Assembly: GCA_021823875.1 (NCBI GenBank)
Contig: JAKAMD010000034.1
Location: 1 to 16,175 of the forward strand
Direction of reading: 5' to 3'
DNA from: Pseudomonadota bacterium
GTDB taxonomy: Bacteria > Pseudomonadota > Alphaproteobacteria > Rhizobiales > Xanthobacteraceae
DNA length: 16,175 bases
Below, piece by piece: positions 9,294-16,175 of this stretch (its first letter is position 1; each line of letters starts with the position of its first letter). A model generated the notes under the pieces. That model ran no database searches. It was not told the origin of the DNA and saw nothing but the letters and a program-made list of their open reading frames with translations. Both the position numbers and the translations under genes were made by a program.

Positions 9294-9388
9294 GTTCATG
9301 TTCGGGTGTTTCTTGCAGCGGGGCGCGCCGAGGTCAAGATGCGGGCGAAGTGGGCCGCAACCTCGGCAACGGTCGCAAGGAGGTGGGA

Positions 9389-9799
9389 TTACTCGTCCTC
9401 GCCGGCGATCTGTTCGACCAGATCGACGATGCGGCGGCGCAGCTTGCTGTTTTTGATGCGCATGAACGCCTTGGTCAGCGACAGGCCGTCGGAGGTCGCG
9501 AGGAAGTCGGAGACATAGGCCGGCGAGGGCGCTTCGCTCATACCGCCACCGCTGGGCTGGCCGGGTATATGCGGGGCACCTTCGAAGAAGAACGAGACCG
9601 GCACTTGCAGGATATGAGCGATCTGCTGCAGGCGGCTCGCACCGATACGGTTAGTCCCCTTCTCGTATTTCTGAACCTGCTGGAACGTCAGGCCGAGCGC
9701 ATCGCCGAGCTTTTCCTGACTCATGTTTAGCATCATCCGTCGCATGCGGACGCGGGAGCCCACGTGCTTGTCGATCGGATTTGGTGCCTTCTTGGCCAT
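9389..9799 (-). CDS. XRE-family helix-turn-helix transcriptional regulator
   Basis: The 136-residue protein has an N-terminal HTH-XRE DNA-binding domain (about 12-70: VGSRVRMRRMMLNMSQEKLG, LGLTFQQVQKYEKGTNRIGA, SRLQQIAHILQVPVSFFFE). A Gly/Pro linker follows, then a short conserved C-terminal helix pair, GLSLTKAFMRIKNSKLRRRI followed by VDLVEQIAG. This type is widespread in rhizobia and often sits directly upstream of metK, as I recall. The ATG has AGGAG 6 nt upstream. Targets are unknown. Position suggests it may regulate its own promoter and thus metK. There is no ligand-binding or membrane domain. The basic MAKKAPNPIDKHVG leader before the HTH is typical of the group. Confidence 0.92.
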   Translation of the reverse strand: MAKKAPNPIDKHVGSRVRMRRMMLNMSQEKLGDALGLTFQQVQKYEKGTNRIGASRLQQIAHILQVPVSFFFEGAPHIPGQPSGGGMSEAPSPAYVSDFLATSDGLSLTKAFMRIKNSKLRRRIVDLVEQIAGEDE

Positions 9800-10022
9800 A
9801 AATATCTCCTATGCCGCCATTGCGGTCCGTAATGTCACATTTCATGGCACCGATGCAATCCATGATTTATGGCTCACAGGTTTCCCGTGGCAAAAAACCG
9901 CATATAAGTTGTGTATAATTTTCGAGTGCTTTTACAGCACCTTGCACTGTCCTGCAGCGGTTACGCACAATGTAATAAACTGATTTCATTGGTAAAATTC
10001 ACTGAATGAGGGATAATTATTT
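9800..10022 (-). promoter_or_regulatory. AT-rich intergenic region upstream of the XRE-metK genes
   Basis: These 223 bases between the lnt stop and the XRE start are clearly richer in A+T than the rest of the window and hold no gene. The region presumably contains the promoter of the regulator and metK. TTGCCA followed by CATAAA at about 17 nt spacing (near 9862-9891, minus strand) is one weak candidate. A small inverted repeat GTGCT/AGCAC (9926-9940) and another, GGATAA/TTATCC (10011-10028), overlapping the lnt stop, are visible. A perfect TATAAT is present on the plus strand at 9914-9919 without a good -35 or any gene downstream. No single promoter can be called with confidence. Confidence 0.4.
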
Positions 10023-11621
10023 TTATCCAACCTTTGGTTTTATACGTTTACGCCCGATCGCCACGCCGCTTACTACCATAAATAGAATCAGCGCGTAGTT
10101 GCCAAAATGGCTGTACGGCGTGGGGGGCAGAGCTCGTGGCAGGGACGAGTCGACCACCCCCTCTTCGCCGAGCGAGAGCGATCGAATGATTCGGCCGACC
10201 GGATCGACCACCCCGGAGATTCCGGTGTTGGCTGCCCGCACCAGTGGCAGGCCTTCGGCGATCGCCGTCACCCGCGCCTGTTGAAAATGCTGATAGGGCC
10301 CGGTGCTGATCCCGAACCAGCCGTCATTGGTGACGTTGACGATCCAGCCCGGCCGCTCGCCGCGCGGCACCGATTCGCCTGGGAAGATCGCCTCGTAGCA
10401 AATCAGTGGTAGCATCTTAGGCGCGCCTGGCACGTCCATGGCGCGCCGGCGATCGCCCGACAAGAAGCCGCCCACCTGCTTGGTGAGGTTCTGCAAGCCG
10501 AGCTTTTCGAGCCACGGCTCGAACGGCAGATATTCGCCGAACGGCACCAGATGCACCTTATCGTAGATGCCGCGGATCGAACCGTCGGGATCGATCAGAA
10601 AGACCGAATTGTAGGCGCGCACGTGCCCAGGCACGGAATCCGACGAGACGCGCACCGCGCCGGTGATCAATTCGGTATGCGGCTTGATGAGCGTTGCGAT
10701 CTGCGCCATCGCATCCGGCTGCTGGGTGAGGAAGAAGGGAAACGCCGATTCCGGCCAGATCAGAATGGTGGCGTCGTGCACGCCCTTCGATTGCGGACCG
10801 GTGACGCGGTCGGAGAGCTTGAGATAACGCGCCATCACCGCATCCTTGGCGGCGTAGTTGAATTTGGCGTCCTGCTGCAGATCGGGCTGCATGATGCGCA
10901 GCTTCACGCCCGGCACGAATTCGGTCTTGTGCATCGCGAGCCGCGCCGCGCCGTAACCGGCCATCGCGGCCAGCAAGGCGAGCGCCAGAACCGGCGCGCG
11001 AAAAGGATGCGGCGTGTCGCTCCTGTCGTCGGCCAGCACCGCCGGCGTCGAGAAGATCGCGACCGCAAGAAACGTGAGGCCCCACACGCCGATCAGCGAG
11101 ACGCTTTGCGCCAGCGCCAGCGGCTCGGTAAGCGCATAGCCGAACGTGTTCCAGGGAAAGCCGGTCAGAAGATGCCCGCGCAGCCATTCGGCAATGGTAA
11201 GCGCCACCGCCAGCGCCAGCAGCCGCACCGGTCCACGCACCCAGATCAATCGCGCCAGCGCCAGCCCGAGCGCGGTGTAGAGCGCGAGATAGGCCGGCAG
11301 ACCGGTCACCGCGATCGGCAGCAGCCAAGCAAAAGTCTTGGCATCGACCAAGAAGGCGTAGCCGATCCAATAGAGACCCGCGACGAAATAGCCAAAACCG
11401 AAACACCAGCCGGTGCCGGCGGCGACCCAGACGCCGCTCCAGCGTCCGGCCGCCGAACCGTCGATCAGCCAGACCAGCACCGGAAAAGTCACGAACAGGA
11501 CCGGCCAGGCATTGAACGGAGCCACCGCCAGCACCGATACGGCACCGGCGACAAACGCGATCAATGCGCGCCGCCAGCCGGAGGCGAGCATGATCGCATG
11601 GGGGATTCGGGTGAGTATCAC
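10023..11621 (-). CDS. lnt: Apolipoprotein N-acyltransferase Lnt
   Basis: Lnt adds the third acyl chain to lipoproteins at the periplasmic face of the inner membrane. The 532-residue protein has an N-terminal membrane part with about six hydrophobic segments (about 18-230) and a periplasmic nitrilase-type domain. That domain carries the catalytic triad Glu291 (IWPESAFPF), Lys355 (YDKVHLVPFGEYLP) and Cys408 (ICYEAIFP), plus NVTNDGWFGISTGPYQHFQQ at 429-448. A last membrane segment is at about 508-522. The GTG start overlaps the stop of the CBS gene by 4 nt (GTGA), so translation is probably coupled. No good ribosome-binding site is seen, and a start at Met11 is an alternative. It closes the miaB-phoH-ybeY-corC-lnt unit. 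All catalytic residues are present. Confidence 0.97.
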   Translation of the reverse strand: MILTRIPHAIMLASGWRRALIAFVAGAVSVLAVAPFNAWPVLFVTFPVLVWLIDGSAAGRWSGVWVAAGTGWCFGFGYFVAGLYWIGYAFLVDAKTFAWLLPIAVTGLPAYLALYTALGLALARLIWVRGPVRLLALAVALTIAEWLRGHLLTGFPWNTFGYALTEPLALAQSVSLIGVWGLTFLAVAIFSTPAVLADDRSDTPHPFRAPVLALALLAAMAGYGAARLAMHKTEFVPGVKLRIMQPDLQQDAKFNYAAKDAVMARYLKLSDRVTGPQSKGVHDATILIWPESAFPFFLTQQPDAMAQIATLIKPHTELITGAVRVSSDSVPGHVRAYNSVFLIDPDGSIRGIYDKVHLVPFGEYLPFEPWLEKLGLQNLTKQVGGFLSGDRRRAMDVPGAPKMLPLICYEAIFPGESVPRGERPGWIVNVTNDGWFGISTGPYQHFQQARVTAIAEGLPLVRAANTGISGVVDPVGRIIRSLSLGEEGVVDSSLPRALPPTPYSHFGNYALILFMVVSGVAIGRKRIKPKVG

Positions 11622-12760
11622 GGGGTGCGCGATCCCGCGGACGGCCTATCTTTGGGCGCGGCCGTGTCGTCATTGTCGTGCGGCAGCGTTGGCGGCGTGG
11701 TGCCGGCGGCGACGGCGTCGGGCTCGGCGCGCCGGCGCGGCTCGCGCGTTTTCTCGCGCCGCTCCTTCAGCCGGGTGATGCGCACGCGCTTGACGCGGCG
11801 CGGATCCGCATCAAGCACCTCGAATTCGTACAGGCCGGGCCCAGTGATGAGCTCGCCGCGCAGCGGCAGCCGGCCAGCGCGCGTGACCAGATAGCCGCCC
11901 AGCGTATCGACCTCCTCCGCGGCATCACCAACCTCGAAATCGTGACCGATGATCGCGACCACGTCCTCAAGCTTGGCGCGCGCGTCGGCGATGAAGGAGC
12001 CGTCCGGCTGATGCACGACGTCCGGCAATTCGTCCTCGTCATGCTCGTCGGCAATCTCGCCAACGATCTCCTCGACGATATCCTCGATCGAAATAATGCC
12101 GTCGGTGCCGCCATATTCATCGACCACCAGCGCCAGGTGAATGCGCGTCGCCTGCATGCGCGCCAACAGGTCGATCGCCCGCATCGAGGGCGGCACGAAC
12201 AGGATCTCGCGCATGATATCGGCCGTCGCCAGCGGCATGGCGAGATCGATCGCCTTGAGGTCGAGCCCGGCGGGCAACGGTTTCTTGCGCTTGGCGTTCT
12301 TTTCCGGATCGACCGTCGCGCGCGTCATAATGAAGGCGATCAGGTCGCGGATGTGAACCATGCCGACCGGATCGTCGAGCGTATCGTTGTACACCACCAG
12401 GCGCGAATGGCCGGCGCCCTGGAACATGCGCAGCAGCTCGCCGATGACGACGTCCTGCTGCACGGCGACGATGTCGGCGCGCGGCACCATGACGTCGCCA
12501 ACCCGGCGGTCGCGCAGGCCGAGGATGTTCTTGAGCATCCGGCTTTCCTCCGGCGAGAAGCCGGATTCGCCGGGGGGCATGGCGTCGAGCACATCCCTGA
12601 GATCGGCTCGGATCGACGCGCCGCGCCAGCCGAACAGCCGGCGCATGGTGCGCACGAACCAATTGCCACCATTCTCGGGCGGCTGGACGATCGGCACCGG
12701 CAGATGACGCGGCTCGAAAGTGCCGCCGCCGGAGGTCGAACTGGGAGGTTCGTCAGGCAT
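11618..12760 (-). CDS. corC: CorC/TlyC-type CBS domain protein (YbeX homologue)
   Basis: The 380-residue soluble protein has a CBS pair and a C-terminal CorC_HlyC transporter-associated domain. CBS1 is at about 87-141 (VGDVMVPRADIVAVQ, GMVHIRDLI) and CBS2 at about 187-238 (ALVVDEYGGTDGIISIEDIV). The C-terminal domain is at about 255-330 (VDTLGGYLVTRAGRLPLRGE). It lacks the DUF21/CNNM membrane domain of larger relatives. The E. coli counterpart YbeX (CorC) has been linked to Mg/Co efflux and more recently to ribosome metabolism. 'Hemolysin' labels for this family are historical. Its place between ybeY and lnt is the same as in E. coli. The ATG lies 5 nt after the ybeY stop and the TGA overlaps the lnt GTG. 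The N-terminal 45 residues and C-terminal 45 residues are low-complexity. Confidence 0.93.
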   Translation of the reverse strand: MPDEPPSSTSGGGTFEPRHLPVPIVQPPENGGNWFVRTMRRLFGWRGASIRADLRDVLDAMPPGESGFSPEESRMLKNILGLRDRRVGDVMVPRADIVAVQQDVVIGELLRMFQGAGHSRLVVYNDTLDDPVGMVHIRDLIAFIMTRATVDPEKNAKRKKPLPAGLDLKAIDLAMPLATADIMREILFVPPSMRAIDLLARMQATRIHLALVVDEYGGTDGIISIEDIVEEIVGEIADEHDEDELPDVVHQPDGSFIADARAKLEDVVAIIGHDFEVGDAAEEVDTLGGYLVTRAGRLPLRGELITGPGLYEFEVLDADPRRVKRVRITRLKERREKTREPRRRAEPDAVAAGTTPPTLPHDNDDTAAPKDRPSAGSRTP

Positions 12761-12765
12761 CGCGG

Positions 12766-13269
12766 TCAGGCATTGCCCGGTTCGTGGAGTTCTTGCACGC
12801 GGTAGGGATCGAGGATTTCCAAGCGGGCCAGAATGTCGCGTTCAAGCTGTTCCATCGCATCGGCTTGAGAATCAGTCTCGTGATCGTAACCCATGAGATG
12901 CAGAAAGCCATGCACCGCAAGGTGGGCGAGATGATGAAGAAACGGCTTCTCCTCGGCAACCGCTTCGCGCGCCAGCGTCTCATAGGCGATGGCGATGTCA
13001 CCGATCAGCGCGAAAGGCCCCGGATCGCTCTGGTGCGGGAACGACAGCACATTGGTCGGCTTGTCGATGCCGCGCCAATCGCGGTTGAGCACACGAATCG
13101 CCGCGTCGTCGGTGAGCAGCACGCTCACCTCGCCCGCGGCCGGCACGCATTGCGCGGCGGCGGCGATGGCGGCGCGCACCATCGCTTCCGCCTCCGGCTG
13201 CTGCGCCCACAGCGGCGAGGCGGCTTCGATGTCGACGACCGGCATGCCCGCGTCCGCAGCGATCTTCAT
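12766..13269 (-). CDS. ybeY: Endoribonuclease / rRNA maturation factor YbeY
   Basis: YbeY is a zinc-dependent single-strand RNase needed for 16S rRNA 3' maturation and 70S quality control. The 167-residue product carries the complete metal motif HLAVHGFLHLMGYDH at 116-130, with His120, His124 and His130 as zinc ligands, and the upstream family block RDWRGIDKPTNVLSFP at 63-78. The ATG overlaps the phoH stop by 4 nt (ATGA), so the two are translationally coupled. GAGGG about 8 nt upstream is the most likely ribosome-binding site, since AAGGA directly touches the ATG. YbeY and PhoH/YbeZ are neighbours in most proteobacteria and probably act together on RNA. Confidence 0.97.
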   Translation of the reverse strand: MKIAADAGMPVVDIEAASPLWAQQPEAEAMVRAAIAAAAQCVPAAGEVSVLLTDDAAIRVLNRDWRGIDKPTNVLSFPHQSDPGPFALIGDIAIAYETLAREAVAEEKPFLHHLAHLAVHGFLHLMGYDHETDSQADAMEQLERDILARLEILDPYRVQELHEPGNA

Positions 13270-14297
13270 TCCTTGCCCTCGCGTGCGGGCGGCTTGCGGT
13301 CATAGGCCTCTACGATGCGCGCCACCAGTTCGTGGCGAATCACATCCGCATGGGTGAAGGCAACATGGCCGACACCCTCGATGCCGGAGAGCAGCTTGAC
13401 CGCTTCGGCAAGCCCCGAGGTCTGCCCATGCGGCAAGTCGATCTGGCTCGGATCGCCGGTGACGATCATGCGGCTGTTCTCGCCCAACCGCGTGAGAAAC
13501 ATCTTCATCTGCATGGAGCTTGTGTTCTGCGCCTCGTCGAGGATGACGGCGGCGTTCGACAGCGTGCGTCCGCGCATGAAGGCAAGCGGCGCGATCTCGA
13601 TCTCGCCGGCCTCCAGCGCGCGCTCGACGATGCGCGCATCCATCATGTCGTAGAGCGCGTCATAGACCGGGCGCAGATAGGGATCGACCTTCTCGCGCAA
13701 ATCGCCGGGCAGGAAGCCGAGCCGCTCGCCGGCTTCGACGGCGGGGCGCGACAGGATGATGCGATCGATCTCCTTGCGCTCGAACATCTGCACGGCATGG
13801 GCGACCGCGAGCCAGGTCTTGCCGGTGCCGGCGGGCCCGGTGCCGAACACCAGCGGATAGCGCTTGAGCGCGCGGATATAGGCGTCCTGCGCCGCCGTGC
13901 GCGCACGCACCGGACGCTTGCGCAGGTTGATCTCCTCGAAGGCCGGGCGCGGTGCCGCCGGGTCGTAGTCGAACAGCGAGCCCTGCGCGATCGCCTGGCG
14001 GATGGCGCCCTCGACGTCGCCCTGTACCAGGTCGTGACCGCGCTTGATCTGCTCGTAGAGCCCTTCCAGCACACGGCGTGCCTGCTCGCAGCCCGCGCGC
14101 GAGCCGTCGATGGTGACGTGGTTGCCGCGCTGCTCGGCGACCACGCCGAGCCGGCGCTCGATCAGCGCGAGGTTCTGTCCGTATTGGCCGAACAGGATGG
14201 AGGCGAGCCGGTTATCCTCGAAGGCAAGCACGACCTGCGTGGTGGCTGTCTCTTCCGAGGCGGCGGCCGGCGGGATCGCGGTATCCGACGTGCGCAA
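13266..14297 (-). CDS. phoH: PhoH-family ATPase (YbeZ)
   Basis: The 343-residue protein is a PhoH-type P-loop ATPase related to the core of SF1 helicases. Walker A is GPAGTGKT at 154-161, Walker B is VILDEAQN at 251-258, and TGDPSQIDLPH at 280-290 is the conserved sensor segment. SRPAVEAGERLGFLPGDL at 183-200 and a KH-like N-terminal domain (FGQYGQNLALIERRLGV, 36-52) are also present. It probably works with YbeY in rRNA metabolism. The start is TTG at 14297, 8 nt after the miaB stop. AGGAG lies 13 nt upstream, inside the last miaB codons. Nearly 20 residues precede the conserved VVLAFEDNRLASILFG block, which fits the family, and I see no ATG nearer. The TTG is therefore likely but not certain. 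Confidence 0.95.
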   Translation of the reverse strand: MRTSDTAIPPAAASEETATTQVVLAFEDNRLASILFGQYGQNLALIERRLGVVAEQRGNHVTIDGSRAGCEQARRVLEGLYEQIKRGHDLVQGDVEGAIRQAIAQGSLFDYDPAAPRPAFEEINLRKRPVRARTAAQDAYIRALKRYPLVFGTGPAGTGKTWLAVAHAVQMFERKEIDRIILSRPAVEAGERLGFLPGDLREKVDPYLRPVYDALYDMMDARIVERALEAGEIEIAPLAFMRGRTLSNAAVILDEAQNTSSMQMKMFLTRLGENSRMIVTGDPSQIDLPHGQTSGLAEAVKLLSGIEGVGHVAFTHADVIRHELVARIVEAYDRKPPAREGKE

Positions 14298-14305
14298 GGC
14301 TGGCT

Positions 14306-15682
<1,377 letters not shown>

Positions 15683-15706
15683 GCCGTAACTGTCGATCGA
15701 AGCCCT

Positions 15707-15732
15707 AATGTAACCCGTCAATGTAACCCGTC
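15707..15732. repeat. Perfect 13-bp tandem duplication upstream of miaB
   Basis: AATGTAACCCGTC occurs twice head to tail at 15707-15719 and 15720-15732. The second copy runs into the left end of the palindromic repeat, and both copies end in the CGTC that also begins that repeat. It looks like a slippage or insertion scar rather than a functional site. It lengthens the open frame upstream of miaB. Confidence 0.9.
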
Positions 15733-15819
15733 CTGGCCGGGCTTGTCCCGGCCACCCACGTCTTTGATTTTTATTGCATTTTTAAGACGTGGATGCCCGG
15801 CGCAAGGCCGGGCATGACG
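15729..15819. repeat. Palindromic repeat, copy 2, inverted relative to copy 1
   Basis: The element runs from CGTCCTGG to ATGACG, with CCACGTCTT (15756-15764) and AAGACGTGG (15784-15792) around a T-rich loop. Arm hairpins are GGCCGGG CTTGT CCCGGCC on the left and GCCCGGC GCAAG GCCGGGC on the right. The left arm matches the reverse complement of the right arm of the copy at 7813-7903 with few changes, so the copies are in opposite orientation. It lies between the acyltransferase gene and miaB and may separate their transcripts or carry the miaB promoter. Confidence 0.85.
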
Positions 15820-15862
15820 CATGGGGGCTCTTAGCGCTTTTTGCAGGCAAAATAAACGGCGC

Positions 15863-16175
15863 CTATTCCGCCGCCCGCGCGGCCAGCGGCCGTCCCAGCA
15901 GCGTCGTCACCGTGAGCTCGCGCACCGTGCCTTCGAGTTTCCGCGTGATGGTCTTGCGGTCGGTGGCGCCATCGACCGGCACCGGCTCGCCGTAGCTGAC
16001 CACCGCGTCGACTGCTCCGCGCGCGATGAATTCCTTGATGTGCGGCATGAAGTCGAGATCGCCATACCAGGCGACCAGCGGGCGGTGCTGGCGGCCCATC
16101 GGAATGCCGTGCAGGGTGGTGTAGGCAATCGACATCGGCTGCAGCAGGATTTCGCCGGCACTACTATGGGCGGCG
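15863..16175 (-). CDS. PlsC-family lysophospholipid acyltransferase, C-terminal part
   Basis: Only the last 103 codons are in the window; the 5' part lies beyond base 16175. The segment GEILLQPMSIAYTTLHG, GRQHRPLVAWYGDLDFMPHI and VVSYGEPVPVDGATDRKTIT matches, as I recognise it, the end of rhizobial 1-acyl-sn-glycerol-3-phosphate acyltransferases of the PlsC/OlsA type. Those enzymes make phosphatidic acid or acylate ornithine lipids at the inner membrane. The catalytic HX4D motif would be upstream and cannot be checked, so PlsC and OlsA cannot be told apart. The stop is TAG at 15863-15865. No clear terminator follows before the palindromic repeat. Confidence 0.8.
   Translation of the reverse strand, partial: AAHSSAGEILLQPMSIAYTTLHGIPMGRQHRPLVAWYGDLDFMPHIKEFIARGAVDAVVSYGEPVPVDGATDRKTITRKLEGTVRELTVTTLLGRPLAARAAE

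Noticed and set aside
9254..9388. SAM-II riboswitch upstream of metK
   Set aside because: I looked for the SAM-II core in the leader and did not recognise it. Only the hairpin beside the ribosome-binding site is supported, so no named riboswitch is called.
9914..9919. Perfect TATAAT on the plus strand
   Set aside because: It has no plausible -35 at 16-18 nt and no plus-strand gene downstream. It is probably a chance match in an AT-rich region.
10011..10028. GGATAA/TTATCC hairpin at the lnt stop as a terminator
   Set aside because: The stem is AT-rich, only 6 bp, overlaps the stop codon and has no U-run after it on the minus strand.
10551..12805. Two long plus-strand frames (447 and 375 codons)
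   Set aside because: They are antisense to lnt and the CBS gene and show mirror-frame composition rich in Arg, His and Gln.
15683..15721. 13-codon upstream extension of miaB from a TTG
   Set aside because: It is built from the 13-bp duplication and lacks the conserved MiaB start, while an ATG stands directly before the conserved block.

Overview
The window reads as a chromosomal segment from an alphaproteobacterium of the order Hyphomicrobiales (Rhizobiales), most like the Bradyrhizobium / Xanthobacteraceae side of that order. The grounds are high GC, the gene order, a fused YlxR/L7Ae-like protein upstream of infB, a DUF2336 protein, and palindromic intergenic repeats of the type that is often mistranslated as a 'MAGLVPAIH' peptide in these genomes. 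This assignment rests on recognition, not on a search.

All genes but one lie on the minus strand, so transcription runs from high to low coordinates. (1) 15863-16175: the C-terminal part of a PlsC-type acyltransferase, cut by the window edge. (2) 11618-15682: miaB, phoH (ybeZ), ybeY and a corC/tlyC-type CBS gene, leading into lnt (10023-11621). The genes are separated by 8 nt or less or overlap by 4 nt, so this is one transcription unit with the same order as the miaB-ybeZ-ybeY-ybeX-lnt cluster of E. coli. (3) 7111-9799: an XRE/HTH regulator, metK and trmB, preceded by an AT-rich promoter region at 9800-10022. (4) 5865-6998: the only plus-strand gene, a DUF2336 protein of unknown function. 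It is convergent with trmB and divergent from rimP. (5) 76-5704: rimP, nusA, ylxR-L7Ae and infB, the conserved transcription/translation operon. It has a strong promoter and a terminator-like leader before rimP. Bases 1-75 lie downstream of infB; rbfA usually follows there, but no start is visible.

Functionally, the window joins ribosome maturation and decoding (RimP, YbeY, PhoH, IF2, NusA, YlxR), tRNA modification (MiaB, TrmB) and S-adenosylmethionine synthesis (MetK, which makes the methyl donor used by both MiaB and TrmB) with envelope lipid genes (PlsC-like, Lnt, CorC).

No defence system, prophage, insertion sequence, CRISPR array or RNA gene is visible. The coding content is ordinary core genome. 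The parts most worth a second look are non-coding: a hairpin beside the metK ribosome-binding site whose loop can pair with that site, an attenuator-like leader ending just before a rimP start with no Shine-Dalgarno sequence, two inverted copies of one palindromic repeat, a third unrelated palindromic element, and a 13-bp tandem duplication upstream of miaB. The repeats also create false N-terminal extensions of trmB and miaB, which are trimmed here.
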